Shown here in pieces: positions 35,701 to 45,402 of a stretch of DNA of 64,000 nucleotides. Position 1 is the first letter of the stretch. Every line of letters starts with the position of its first letter. The translations under genes were made by a program, and so were the position numbers. The notes below the pieces were generated by a model that made no database searches, was not told the origin of the DNA, and worked only from the letters and a program-made list of their open reading frames with translations. Source of the stretch: Pedobacter chitinilyticus (GTDB lineage Bacteria > Bacteroidota > Bacteroidia > Sphingobacteriales > Sphingobacteriaceae); assembly GCF_003313385.1 (NCBI RefSeq), contig NZ_QMHN01000002.1:1-64000 (forward strand). The letters run 5' to 3'.

Positions 35701-36147
35701 GTTTACCGCTTGGAATGCATTAGTTGTCTGTGAAGTCAAAAACTCGCCATCATAAACCCCTGTATAAAGATTTGGCAAAACAGGTTGACTTAAAAAACCA
35801 AAGCCTCCCTCATCAGGTTGCCCACGCATGGTCCTTGTAATTACACCACCAGCATTCAAGCTCCAACCCAAACCAACATTTGAGGCAATTTCTTCTACCT
35901 TCACGCCGCCTGCATGGTAGCTTAAAGAAACATCGAGTGAAAGGCCACTGATGTCATTTTTCCAGCTATAGATAGGAATACCAACCTGCGGCACTCCCGT
36001 ATGAATATTTACTGGAATATCCACAAATTTGGCCAAAGCTGAAGAATTGGGTGACGGTGGTACGTACTGGTTAGCTGGATTATACTGTGCATAAAGGGAG
36101 ACAGACAGTAAAGTAGCTACGGCTAAGAAAAAGCTTTTCTTGATCAT
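32737..36147 (-). CDS. SpvB/TcdB-like RHS partner protein B (orphan copy)
   Basis: A 1136-aa paralogue of partner A. N-terminal 180 residues and the last 330 residues are almost the same as in partner A; the intervening part differs widely (for example VLPEYPIYGNSLKQWQKET marks the point where identity resumes). Signal peptide SLYAQ present, reading frame intact. Unlike partners A and C it is not followed by an RHS gene but by the small membrane-protein gene, as expected from duplication of [membrane gene-intergenic-partner] without the RHS gene. Confidence 0.8.
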   Translation of the reverse strand: MIKKSFFLAVATLLSVSLYAQYNPANQYVPPSPNSSALAKFVDIPVNIHTGVPQVGIPIYSWKNDISGLSLDVSLSYHAGGVKVEEIASNVGLGWSLNAGGVITRTMRGQPDEGGFGFLSQPVLPNLYTGVYDGEFLTSQTTNAFQAVNSTNNPTYIQTVLDIEANLTDGLQDIFYYNFNGKSGKFFIGKNGSILIQSLDNLKINPVQTGGNKITYFEVIDEQGRLYIFKDTELTTSTGHSGLNQSPPIEYVSSWYLSEIKSADRQTSIFFDYDSGFHSYNTGFSESKSYNYNTDFLSGNAPGTLNSHTASYNAIQLFGVSIKKIRFPDETFVEFTYENGYRLDLNGSHALKRITIGEGTSNYGFNLEQGYQDARLKLLKLNKFAGMEVEIPYQFFYHTGLPSHDSMSQDYWGYAVGTQRNITSRISSILSLGDRSDDVFLEGSDRRPDAQAVKYGSLARIVYPTGGSTVYEMECNDAFDQTNYFVNKQQLNILNFYKGNLNTPQLISCENVLDNKIDFRIEVVETSRLTPQPGEPVWWIEGEEDNTPVSIILRNGAATWSQLLYSGTYGQVRSATGITVNGVTVPSSGNYYLDFQANTATLYPVEFSAQIIPNVYIQPQDKLVGGLRVKRILNYLDSNELVLASVKSFSYLDNNNLSSGKLSVVPNFNYYKSSLVQWYNCGWPSGPGTLQLINRSSESTQPLGSVQGSPVGYSRVTVAEMDGNNAINGKTVYQFSSLTNFGSYHVYPFLSGEYINWGAGLPLKEEIYNASGVLLKKVENDYSVSVDKFENDNHRSLKVGLIYKDNCNTVSLKQFAVLPEYPIYGNSLKQWQKETTYENGAAIVSEQSYTYDLMHQTKTITKQTSDGSIKTKLYYPYDFTGLWQFNQLVAENRIANAVKTELWRLDGGVEQSLISGEATDFATFGSALRASATYQVKAAGYAPISRNSSQLLPAGSYRVKEAIHAYNGKGAPLTISAFYGPKSGLLWQPDGLRLKALFGNADASEIYVADFETNGNYAIGHTGGLSYNGNFTLSFVPPNGKNYVLNYWSWNGSKWNMVSQAYSPSMSISGIIDDVMIYPSDALPLKSFTYFPLFGVRDILEPAQLQRFEYDVYGRLMSLKDRFGDLVKAYDYHYKP

Positions 36148-36551
36148 GCGTTATTTAGTGGGTTAAAATATATAAAGAAGGATTGGATACAAATTTTAAA
36201 GCAACCTAAAACGGTCGCATCCTTTGGGATTTAAACAAATAAAAATAAGGGATATAAGGCGAGCCCAAGAGGCTTGATGAACAAAAGGAACAACAAATTG
36301 TTGCTAAATTAGACTGAGGAGCGATAATTAGCATAGAAGTGTTAACGAGTATAACCAAAGCTAATCAATAGCAAAGAAAGATGCAAGCCATCTAAGAAAT
36401 TGAAAGCAAGCTATTTCTTCACGCAAACCGCTTCGAATTAAACCTTATCCATATGATTATTAACCACATACCTAACTGTAGGTATGGCATCAACAAAACT
36501 AAAGAGATAAAAAATGAAAACAAATCACATTTCACCAAACCTTTTGATGGC

Positions 36552-36647
36552 GCTAGTGTTCTACAGCTATAAATCTTCAAAAAGTTTGTTTGGTTATGCC
36601 CACCGATGGATGTCAGTGGGCTTTATTTTTTTGCTCGCAACACTAGC
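36552..36647. ncRNA. Conserved structured non-coding element, copy 2
   Basis: Base-for-base copy of 32031-32126 within a 373-nt stretch without a single difference (36522-36894). See that entry for structure. Confidence 0.45.
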
Positions 36648-36985
36648 AAGCACCTACGATCATAAAAGCGACATACGCCGCTACACTAAATGATCATTAC
36701 GAAAGTGAGTTATACAATGCAAAAAATGAATGAGCACCGTCAAATCCCTTCTCCTTTTTACGAGTACCTGTTCCGATCTATCGGAAGGGCTAGGGAGAGG
36801 TTCATACGACAACTCCCCCAAACTTGCCACGTATTACCCCTCAAACTATTTGGTCATCACCACATAAACCGTCCAAAACAAAGCATTGATCCAAAAAAAA
36901 AAGCTCTTCTAATGATTTTAACCTTATTGAAAGATAATGGAAGTAAATACAAAAGCAGAATAATTAAAGGAAAAACCAGTATTAG

Positions 36986-37138
36986 TCATATTTCAAGCCT
37001 TAAACTAAAAATTAAATCATCAGGTGGCATTGGAAGATATAGCCCCAATAGATGATATACTAAAAGACTTAGAGACAAATAACAGAAAACAACTCCAGGA
37101 ATAATCAGAATTATCGTAAATATTTTCAGTGCTTTCAT
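36986..37138 (-). pseudogene. Broken copy of the small membrane protein
   Basis: Starting at 37138 the frame reads MKALKIFTIILIIPGVVFCY..., clearly homologous to the protein at 32325-32621, but a TGA at 36986-36988 ends it after 50 codons within DLIFSLRLEI. Downstream, a 4-nt deletion in the A-run near 36892-36900 (compared with 32371-32380) would also shift the frame. The 3' remnant continues to about 36845. Confidence 0.85.
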
Positions 37139-37210
37139 TTACTAATTGCTAAAAAATATCATAAATACAGACTTACCTCCTTAACTCAATTCTTACTATG
37201 CGCAAAAGAG

Positions 37211-37792
37211 CTACAAAACAGTTTCCTCTACTTCCATTGATTTTTGAGAAAACTTTTCTATTACCTTTACATTAGCTGCATCTACCATTAACACATACGG
37301 TGTTAATATCGTGTCTCTTCCCTTAAAGATTCTTAAAGCAACATCTTCAACACTCTTTCTATCTACCACATAGCATATTTTTCCTTTTGGAAAATTAAAG
37401 AACTCATGAAATAAGTGCTTTTCCTTATTTGCTCCATAATAACCGTTAATATTGAAAGTAATGGATGAACGCTTGTTTAATATCAGGTGGTCAGCATTGA
37501 GGCCGAGAAATAATGTATCCCTCTCTGTTTTCAGATATAAATTATGTTTTTGATGGCTAAAATCATTAACAATTCTTTTGAATACCAAAAGAGCTTTTTT
37601 ATTTGTATAATTTGTAAGTCTAACCCTTATAGGAAAAGAAGCCATTTCTGGAGGAAGTCTCACACTATCTATCTCCAATTTAATCTGATCAGGCTTAGCC
37701 TCTATGAATGTTAATGTTGGTTGGCTTCGAAAGCACCCTAAATTTAAAAGGCAGATGAAAAAAAAACTATTTCTTATTAGCGTATTCATCAT
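37211..37792 (-). CDS. Lipoprotein, candidate immunity protein for RHS-B
   Basis: A 193-aa predicted lipoprotein: hydrophobic signal with LLNLGC lipobox (Cys about 20), then a beta-sandwich-like domain (IRVRLTNYTNKKALLVF, HLILNKRSSITFNINGYYG). No family recognised. Its start lies 26 nt inside the end of the RHS-B gene, so the two are translationally coupled, as expected for an effector-immunity pair. A periplasm-facing lipoprotein would suit a toxin that acts in the periplasm. Confidence 0.65.
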   Translation of the reverse strand: MMNTLIRNSFFFICLLNLGCFRSQPTLTFIEAKPDQIKLEIDSVRLPPEMASFPIRVRLTNYTNKKALLVFKRIVNDFSHQKHNLYLKTERDTLFLGLNADHLILNKRSSITFNINGYYGANKEKHLFHEFFNFPKGKICYVVDRKSVEDVALRIFKGRDTILTPYVLMVDAANVKVIEKFSQKSMEVEETVL

Positions 37793-40700
37793 ATAAATTT
37801 TTTATCCATTGTTGAAAACCAGTTGTTGTACTTTTAAAACTAGAGTGATTCATCTGTAGCTTTACGGCATTGATATGCTCAGCCCTAGTTAGCCATCCAT
37901 TATACATATGACCTCCCGCTTCGTGAACATATGTATTTTGTATATTGGCAACAGTTAAACTATTTTTAACTCCAGCAATATCTTTACTACCCCAGTTTTG
38001 TAAGTTAAAAGTAACCTTATTACCCACGGTATTAGCAAACGCATTGTCAGATATGCCCTTATTTACTTCCCCATAAACTCTTTCGCTTGCATTAACAGCT
38101 CTATTATCATACACAGAAGATACAGATCCTTCAAAAAGTTTACTAGGTCCCCAACCTTTCATATCATCTGTTCTTCCCGCTATATGATTAATAATTGAGT
38201 TTATTTCAGCCACCTCCTTGTCTACACGAGTACCACTAGGGCTTTTTGCAAGCCTATCTATTTTCTTGCCTAAAGTCTCTCCCAATTTCATTGCCTCAGA
38301 ATGTTTCATTGTACCCTTCAGAATCTGCTCATCTTGTGTTTTAGAAAGCTTGCTCCATTGGTCTCTGGTCATCACAATTATTTCTCCATTAAAACCTTGA
38401 TCATCCGTCCCCATAAAAAGTCCATCAACATAAATAGGACTAGCAGCATACATTCCGTCAACATCAATAAATCTAATAGGATTATTCAATGCATAATTAT
38501 ATGGGCTAAATCTTCTAGATATTTCTGACATCGGATCTATCGTATTAAAACGACCAATTTCTGGATCATACAGCCTCGCTCCATAATCATATTGTCCTAG
38601 CTCTTCTTGTAACTCTTTACCATTGTAAAGATAGTTGTTCACTCCTCCTAACACAGGCTTTCTTAACCCAAATGCATAGTAATTATCGCGTTGTAACACC
38701 CGAGGGGCATTATTATAAATATCGAAACTTACACGCACATTCCCAAGGTGATCTTTTATATCGTAATGATAAGTGTAAACTCCATTGCTGTTTAATGCCC
38801 GTCCCTCCTCTGTTTGTACGAAATCTATTAATCCATTAGTATATTGGACCTCGCTTACATAATCTATAGTGTTAGTTGTCGTCCCATTTGATACTTTTCG
38901 CAATTTTGCACCAGTAGCATTATAAGTATAATTTAAATTTACATTTCCCATAACACTTTGGGGCAAATTCAAATGGTTATAACTAATATCTGTAATTCCT
39001 TTACCACTGTCACTCCTTAAATTACCATTAAGATCATAGCCATAGTTACTATTGGTAAATCCATTTATACTGTTTAGCCTATTACCTGTATAGCTACTAT
39101 AGCTATTTGTACCCTTATTATCTCTAGTAAGACTAACAATATTGCCCATAATATCATATTCAATCGTTTCGCCTAAATTTCCCGCAGCACTAGCTTCAAG
39201 CAACCTATTTAACCTATCATATTGATAAACAAAATTGTTTGACGTAAGGTTCTTATAACCTTGACCTGAAATATTACCATTATATTGAGGGTATGTACCA
39301 TCATTATAGCTAAGGGCTAAATCAAATTCTTTACTGTTCATTGTCCTCAACCAACCACGTTCATTATAAGCATAGTCAATATGATAGGCAAATGACGAAA
39401 TACTAGCGCTAAAACTAGCGCCTAACTTAACTTCAAACCCAGGCTCTAATACAATGCTATTACTAGCCACAACATCCCTATGCTCAGTACTTTCAACCAC
39501 ATCGGACACCCCTAAAAGAATATCTGTTCCCATAGCTGATCCTGTACTTTCTTTATGCAAGTTTTTTCCTTTAAGCTGTCCTACTTCGTTATAGGCCAGC
39601 TCAGAAAGTAATACTTCTTTACCGCTGGTTTGTGGACTGCCATAAGTAGTCTGCCAGGTTTTTATTTTTCTACCAAGATGATCATAAGCATATCGTTTTG
39701 CGATGGTAGTAGTGGTGTTACCTTTAACGTGAATTTTCTTTGTACTTTTTACACTTCCATCAAAATTGTACTCTGTATCTAAGCGATCACTTCCTCCTAT
39801 ATGATTTTTAGAAAGCACCTGTATTATTTTACCATTATCGTTGTAAGAGGTTATAGAAACCAACATCGTGCCTGTGCCCAGATCACGTACAAACCTACCA
39901 GTTTCTAATCCTTTGGTCATTATACTTCGCTCACCATATATTCCAAAAGGCACAAAGTTATAATTAACATTATAGTTAGGAAAATCATAGGTATCATAGT
40001 AACTAATCGTAAGATCCTCATTAAATGCTGTATATGGCCAACACCTATCGGTAGTATATCCAATACCATTTACGCTATTCAATTCCCATTGCTGAGCTTG
40101 TTGATTGACCGCGTTTTGTACCTGAACACGTTCAGGAACCCAAGCAGGAGTATTAGGTTTATGATAAATACCCGTCACAATTACCCTCCCAAAAAAATCA
40201 TATTTTGTTACCACCCATTGTTGTGGCTGTTTACTTCTTTGAACAGCATCTTGCACTGCAACCAACTGATTTAGTTTATTATAAACAAAATACTCCCAGC
40301 CTTTGCCAGGCATTTTCTTTTCGATCAGCCGATGTCTATGATCATAACGATACTGATAACAATAATTATCCAATGTAGTCGACAAGGGAACTCCTGAATC
40401 AGGATTAGCACCTGGCGGCAATACAAAACTTAAATTACCCAAATCATCATAAACATAGTAAGTGCTCAACACCTCTAGTGCAGCATTCTTCCAGTTAAAC
40501 ATTCTTTTTAAAATAAGCCTACCTTCATGATCTTTATACTCCTCTACAGTTCCTTTTTTCCCATCTGTATCTTGCCAATTTTCATCTTTATAAATTGTCA
40601 ATTGTAGCGCACCAGCACCATAAAAGTGATTAACGATTAAGCCCCCTGAATTAGACACTTTAAACAATCTTGCTGGAAAATTACTAATGGTACTTATACC

Positions 40701-41255
40701 ATCATCATTAGTACTATAAATTACACGAGCTACATGACCTCCTCCCGAAGAAGAAGGTTGCCAAGGTGTTCCTTGAAAACCCTGAATAGTAACCCTATTT
40801 AAAGGACTAGCCTCAAATTTAGTTTCGCTAAAAGGATGCTGAGTTCTAATAACACTAGCATCCCAGCCCGAATTAGAATAAAAAATAGACTGTTGAGCTG
40901 ATGCATTTGCTTTATAGCTACCATCGGCATTTTGTTCTCCATACGGTAAATACTTTTTGACCTCCCTGCCCAAACCATCATATTCAAAAAATTCCACAAC
41001 ATCTTTCTGCCTAGGGCTTGCCTGCCAACCTACTGTTTGTTGCGGTCTGCCAATACCATCAACATATTTAATTATACGATTTGCCTGATCCACAGGTAAG
41101 CCAATCAAAGACCCTTCTGTCGTTTTTCCCGAAACTTTCACATTAGTTTCGATAGTGTAGTTTTGAGTATTGGTCGGTGTCTGAGCGCTTACACCACTGA
41201 TAACTAACCAAAACAATGCTAATAGCTGATATTTATGAATGATATATTTTTTCAT
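37767..41255 (-). CDS. RHS repeat protein B with putative metal-site C-terminal domain
   Basis: An 1162-aa protein: signal peptide (1-24, SGVSAQ), DUF6443 (about 30-155; PQQTVGWQASPRQKD), YD repeats, and the RHS core (IKDHLGNVRVSFD, YGARLYDPEIGRFNTIDPMSE, NNPIRFIDVDGM near 935). A 60-residue insertion within the repeats contains SIVLEPGFEVKLGASFSA, a segment frequent in Bacteroidota surface proteins. The variable C-terminal domain of about 230 residues contains TYVHEAGGHMYNG (H1111-E-A-G-G-H1116), which resembles zincin metal sites though the spacing is HExxxH rather than HExxH. Toxin activity is inferred. Confidence 0.88.
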   Translation of the reverse strand: MKKYIIHKYQLLALFWLVISGVSAQTPTNTQNYTIETNVKVSGKTTEGSLIGLPVDQANRIIKYVDGIGRPQQTVGWQASPRQKDVVEFFEYDGLGREVKKYLPYGEQNADGSYKANASAQQSIFYSNSGWDASVIRTQHPFSETKFEASPLNRVTIQGFQGTPWQPSSSGGGHVARVIYSTNDDGISTISNFPARLFKVSNSGGLIVNHFYGAGALQLTIYKDENWQDTDGKKGTVEEYKDHEGRLILKRMFNWKNAALEVLSTYYVYDDLGNLSFVLPPGANPDSGVPLSTTLDNYCYQYRYDHRHRLIEKKMPGKGWEYFVYNKLNQLVAVQDAVQRSKQPQQWVVTKYDFFGRVIVTGIYHKPNTPAWVPERVQVQNAVNQQAQQWELNSVNGIGYTTDRCWPYTAFNEDLTISYYDTYDFPNYNVNYNFVPFGIYGERSIMTKGLETGRFVRDLGTGTMLVSITSYNDNGKIIQVLSKNHIGGSDRLDTEYNFDGSVKSTKKIHVKGNTTTTIAKRYAYDHLGRKIKTWQTTYGSPQTSGKEVLLSELAYNEVGQLKGKNLHKESTGSAMGTDILLGVSDVVESTEHRDVVASNSIVLEPGFEVKLGASFSASISSFAYHIDYAYNERGWLRTMNSKEFDLALSYNDGTYPQYNGNISGQGYKNLTSNNFVYQYDRLNRLLEASAAGNLGETIEYDIMGNIVSLTRDNKGTNSYSSYTGNRLNSINGFTNSNYGYDLNGNLRSDSGKGITDISYNHLNLPQSVMGNVNLNYTYNATGAKLRKVSNGTTTNTIDYVSEVQYTNGLIDFVQTEEGRALNSNGVYTYHYDIKDHLGNVRVSFDIYNNAPRVLQRDNYYAFGLRKPVLGGVNNYLYNGKELQEELGQYDYGARLYDPEIGRFNTIDPMSEISRRFSPYNYALNNPIRFIDVDGMYAASPIYVDGLFMGTDDQGFNGEIIVMTRDQWSKLSKTQDEQILKGTMKHSEAMKLGETLGKKIDRLAKSPSGTRVDKEVAEINSIINHIAGRTDDMKGWGPSKLFEGSVSSVYDNRAVNASERVYGEVNKGISDNAFANTVGNKVTFNLQNWGSKDIAGVKNSLTVANIQNTYVHEAGGHMYNGWLTRAEHINAVKLQMNHSSFKSTTTGFQQWIKNLYDEYANKK

Positions 41256-41268
41256 GTAAAACTTCTTT

Positions 41269-44200
41269 TTATTGGCAAACTCCTTCTTCTACAATTACTC
41301 CCTGTTGAATCTTATACCATTTGTTCGGTCCTTGATCAGTTATTTTGAAAAAAGTATAATAGCCATTTGGAATAGCCATCTGCATAGTGCTATCGGTAAA
41401 ACAATTCATTAAAACTTGGGGGGCATTATGGTAGTATAAACTCGTTACGTTTTTATCCATATCCGAAGTATATGCACACAAAGAGCTTAAATCATCAAAA
41501 AATACCATTTCATTAACTTGCCCATTTTGGAGCAAGGTGTTGCTGCCAGAATTTAAAACATCTATTTGATGAGCTGTACAACTCGTAAAGTTTGCAATCT
41601 GAAAGCTTTGACCTGGGATAATTTCAAGAATATAATCATGATACTCTCCCTCTTGATCTTCACCCATCGGACCAATGTATTCTCTTGTTTGTAGTTTTTC
41701 GCCCAAATTAATAACTCCAATTACACTAATAACAGTTTGCTGCCCATTATAGGTATAAGTAATGGGAACAGATGTCTGTTTAGGAAAAACCCCTTCTGGA
41801 TCTTTAAAGGCTTTTATAGAGTAGGTAACATAGGTATCCCTATAGTTTCCAACAATTTCCTCTCTAGGTGATGTTGCACAAACTGTAACATAAGTTCCTT
41901 CCTCCAAACACTCTCCATTGGAATTAGCATAAATTTGCCCATTATTAGCAATTTCTATTGATGCCTGTGCATCTGCATCTGCTTGCGATACAATAGACGC
42001 ATATTTAGCTGACGGCACAATATAGTTTTCCCCTAACCCATAATAGCCAATACTGCAATCATTTTTATAAACTTTTTTTGAAATCTGCTTATTATAATAG
42101 GTTTTTGGTCTCAAGTAATAATTATAATTTTTTATAATATTACCTTGATGATCTTTAACATTTAATAATCTTTGAAAACTATCATATTCATAATAAGTAG
42201 TCAATCCTTTAGCGTCAATCATACTGGTCATACCAACCAAAGGCTCATAAGTATAGGTGATCATTTCTGCATCCTTAGGGTAAATCCTAATATCGTCTAC
42301 CGCACTCCCCATTAAAGTATGTGTATTATTTAGATAGGGGATTTCACCAGAATATTTCCATACACCATTTTGCACATAAAAATAGCTAATTACATATGAT
42401 CTTTGATTAGGCACAACCCAATTTACAGTATGGTATGATGAATTTAAACAACCTTTACCTGTATGAGGTGTAGATGCACCAGACGTTCCTACTCCTGGCG
42501 CTTCAAAATCTTGGAAATAAAATTCCTTGTTTCCAGAAGGCACTGCTTTTTTCACTAGATAACTATAATTTACACCTGTAGTTACGGGCTTGTCTAAGGT
42601 AATTACTAGCGTATACGTTCCCGCTGGCATGTTGGTATAAGTAAAAGTAGAGGTATTACCTGAAGTACAAGCAGAAGGATTACCGAAGGAGAAACATAAA
42701 GTTTTATGATAGTATTGACCACCCGAAGAGAGTGAAGTTAAGATTTGAAAGTTAGTAGTTGGTGCACCAAAAAAGGCAATAGACAAATTAATATCACCTG
42801 CGTAAGCATGATTAAAAGTAACTGTACGTGTAGTTGCAACACCATAAGCCCCTTCTAGTGTCCCTGTAACTACCTGTGGTTCATACTCTACTTTATAGTT
42901 ATTAGACACATTGGCTACCTCGGCAGTCATATATGTGTTCGTCACATCCCATTGAAAACTCTTTATTTGCCCCTGTAGAGTAGTTTGCTGGAGCAAGCTA
43001 GCATCTTCGGTATAATTGTCGTATTTTATTCTTTCTTCATATTTAGCATCATAAACAGCAGGATCCAGACTTGTTGGCATTAACGAACTAGAAGAAATGT
43101 TTTGGGGGTCAGCTTCATAAACCAACTCTTTATCAGCTACAATAGTTTCGGTTGGAGAAAGTCTGTATGGCGTCAAAATACTTCCTAGAAGTTGAGGCGC
43201 TTGCCCAATAGTCTGCATATATTTTTTTGTTTCTAAAGGAACCATCATGTTAGCGTCTGACATTCTCTTATACAAATTTGAAGTAAAAATAAACTGCATG
43301 GGATATGCGTAAGTCGTAAACTTACTAGTGCCATTACTATTTTTAGTTGTATTCTTAGTTAACAAGGAATTAAGATCATATTCGTATTCATTTTCAACAA
43401 GGCTCGGATTTTGACCAGAAACATTGTAAAGAATATCTATTTCTTTTTTGGGCAGATAAGAATTTGTATACATTTTAACTGCTGAACCACTCCAAGAAGA
43501 CAAAGACCAATAATCAATTAAAAGTGAACGAGCATAGTCTTCATTTTTATTAATTCGTTGGTACTCTACTGTTCTCTCTTTTACCAATGCACCTTGATTA
43601 TTGTAAGACCTAATACTTAGTGGCATACCTCTTTCATGGGCATTGGATATATAGTTATGTACAGCATATCCATCTTCAGAATAATGCACACTAACTTCGG
43701 GCTCATCCATATATTCTCCATTAGTACCATTATCAAAGTTGGAAAAAGTAGTTTTCACATACCCATTGTTTTCTTCAATCTCTGTCACTTCACTATAGGA
43801 AACATGAGGACCAATATTATTTGAGGCCAAAGGCGAATGACGAAAAGGAATTTGTGGATAGTATTGAGTAAACGAATTAGTAGCGCCAGAGATAAATAAC
43901 GGCTGCCAGCCTAAGATACCCGATGACCTTCCTTGTGTATTTTGTAGAGAGTAGTTAATGTTATAGTTATATTTTTTCCTACCTAACAAAATATCAGAAG
44001 CATCATGGTTTGAAATCTCTTTAATTCTAACGCCTCCAGCATATTTATCGTTTAGATGTAACAACAGTGGCTCAGAACGCTGTATTTTTACTTCTTTTGC
44101 AAAAGTATGCGATTCCCAAACATAACTAGAATATCCCCCAGTTGGATATGTGATTTTTTGAAGCATTCCTACTGCACTATTAGCGACATCAGGCTCTCTA

Positions 44201-45402
44201 GAAGCCAAAAGAGCTGTATAAGGATTAGTTGCCAACGGTTTAGTGTTATAAAAACCCCAATGATCAGTATTAATAAAATGGTAAAAGTCTGGCACGTTGA
44301 CGAAACTCCCGTTGTAATTAAAATCATACCTATTTCCAACAACATTATTTTTATCCTTCTCTGAGAGAGAAATAAGCGTTAAACGATCCATCGGAGTATT
44401 TTCATAATCAAAAAACTTCCTAATCAATTCATTTCCTCCTTTTTGCTTTACTGAAATATAATCTAACTTTGCAAACTCCTTCTGTTTTTCTGAACGATAG
44501 AACGTAATTTCTGAAATATCTGTAAGTATTTTTTTTAAATATACTGGATTGGACACCTGAACATTACTTCCTGAAAAAGATCCACCTTTCGGAAAAACTT
44601 CTGTAACCTCTTGTCCATTTTCATACTCATATAGAATCTTTTTACCTCCTGGAAATTTAATTTCAGTCAAATAAAAACTCTTAAAATCACCAGCTACTTT
44701 CTCAACTGACTGATTACTTCCGCCAAAAACATACCTAATCCCTTTAGTATCAATTAAGGTAACACGAAATAACCGTTTAATATTTGGAATAGTTACACCA
44801 TCATATGTGGCGCGATATGGAGGTGTTTCAATAAAATCTGAACTATTTATTTCAACCCTAATCTTTTCTTTGCATCGCACTTTCCATTCCTTGTTATGAT
44901 CTAAATAAAATTGCCCTGAAAGTCCTCCTGCCGAAAAAGAAAATTCATCTGGAGCAAAATCTCTTCCACTCTTTGCTGCAGCTTCTACTCTTGTCCTGCC
45001 AAACCAGTCATTACCTCCTAGTGAATGGTGATGCCAATAACCAGCCTGCATATCATAATTCTTTGGATATTCAAAATCATAACGATATGTTCTCTCATCA
45101 TATCCTCCTAACACAGTCCTCGTAATCACTCCACCAGCACTCAAATTCCATCCTAGTCCTACCCAACTACCACAGAGTTTAGGCTTAACCATATTAGGAT
45201 TATAGCTTAATTCAATTGGTAACGATAAACCTCCATAATTGAAATCATATACAGGAATATTAATCACCGGAATTCCAGAAGAACTCGAGGCAGGATAAAC
45301 CCCAAAAATGCCAAAAGCAGATGCATTCGGGGTAGGAATTGTTTGACCTTTTAATAACCCATAGCATAAAAAAATCAACAAGGACAATAAATATTTCTTC
45401 AT
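41269..45402 (-). CDS. Large SpvB-like RHS partner protein C with DUF5977-like tail
   Basis: A 1377-aa exported protein (signal 1-19, LLKGQ). It shares the SpvB-like opening (INIPVYDFNYGGLSLPIELS, WVGLGWNLSAGGVITRTVLGG) with partners A and B but is otherwise divergent. Near 1130-1180 is a DUF5977-like segment (AQASIEIANNGQIYANSNGEC), and the last 150 residues are unique. It is 13 nt ahead of RHS-B and first in the locus. There is no toxin domain in view. The 45403-45708 gap upstream (306 nt) shows no gene or clear promoter. Confidence 0.8.
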   Translation of the reverse strand: MKKYLLSLLIFLCYGLLKGQTIPTPNASAFGIFGVYPASSSSGIPVINIPVYDFNYGGLSLPIELSYNPNMVKPKLCGSWVGLGWNLSAGGVITRTVLGGYDERTYRYDFEYPKNYDMQAGYWHHHSLGGNDWFGRTRVEAAAKSGRDFAPDEFSFSAGGLSGQFYLDHNKEWKVRCKEKIRVEINSSDFIETPPYRATYDGVTIPNIKRLFRVTLIDTKGIRYVFGGSNQSVEKVAGDFKSFYLTEIKFPGGKKILYEYENGQEVTEVFPKGGSFSGSNVQVSNPVYLKKILTDISEITFYRSEKQKEFAKLDYISVKQKGGNELIRKFFDYENTPMDRLTLISLSEKDKNNVVGNRYDFNYNGSFVNVPDFYHFINTDHWGFYNTKPLATNPYTALLASREPDVANSAVGMLQKITYPTGGYSSYVWESHTFAKEVKIQRSEPLLLHLNDKYAGGVRIKEISNHDASDILLGRKKYNYNINYSLQNTQGRSSGILGWQPLFISGATNSFTQYYPQIPFRHSPLASNNIGPHVSYSEVTEIEENNGYVKTTFSNFDNGTNGEYMDEPEVSVHYSEDGYAVHNYISNAHERGMPLSIRSYNNQGALVKERTVEYQRINKNEDYARSLLIDYWSLSSWSGSAVKMYTNSYLPKKEIDILYNVSGQNPSLVENEYEYDLNSLLTKNTTKNSNGTSKFTTYAYPMQFIFTSNLYKRMSDANMMVPLETKKYMQTIGQAPQLLGSILTPYRLSPTETIVADKELVYEADPQNISSSSLMPTSLDPAVYDAKYEERIKYDNYTEDASLLQQTTLQGQIKSFQWDVTNTYMTAEVANVSNNYKVEYEPQVVTGTLEGAYGVATTRTVTFNHAYAGDINLSIAFFGAPTTNFQILTSLSSGGQYYHKTLCFSFGNPSACTSGNTSTFTYTNMPAGTYTLVITLDKPVTTGVNYSYLVKKAVPSGNKEFYFQDFEAPGVGTSGASTPHTGKGCLNSSYHTVNWVVPNQRSYVISYFYVQNGVWKYSGEIPYLNNTHTLMGSAVDDIRIYPKDAEMITYTYEPLVGMTSMIDAKGLTTYYEYDSFQRLLNVKDHQGNIIKNYNYYLRPKTYYNKQISKKVYKNDCSIGYYGLGENYIVPSAKYASIVSQADADAQASIEIANNGQIYANSNGECLEEGTYVTVCATSPREEIVGNYRDTYVTYSIKAFKDPEGVFPKQTSVPITYTYNGQQTVISVIGVINLGEKLQTREYIGPMGEDQEGEYHDYILEIIPGQSFQIANFTSCTAHQIDVLNSGSNTLLQNGQVNEMVFFDDLSSLCAYTSDMDKNVTSLYYHNAPQVLMNCFTDSTMQMAIPNGYYTFFKITDQGPNKWYKIQQGVIVEEGVCQ

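Larger units (their letters stand above)
32737..37140. repeat. Tandem segmental duplication, unit 2
   Basis: Second copy of the unit described at 28223-32640. It contains an intact partner gene and a broken membrane-protein gene. Confidence 0.85.
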
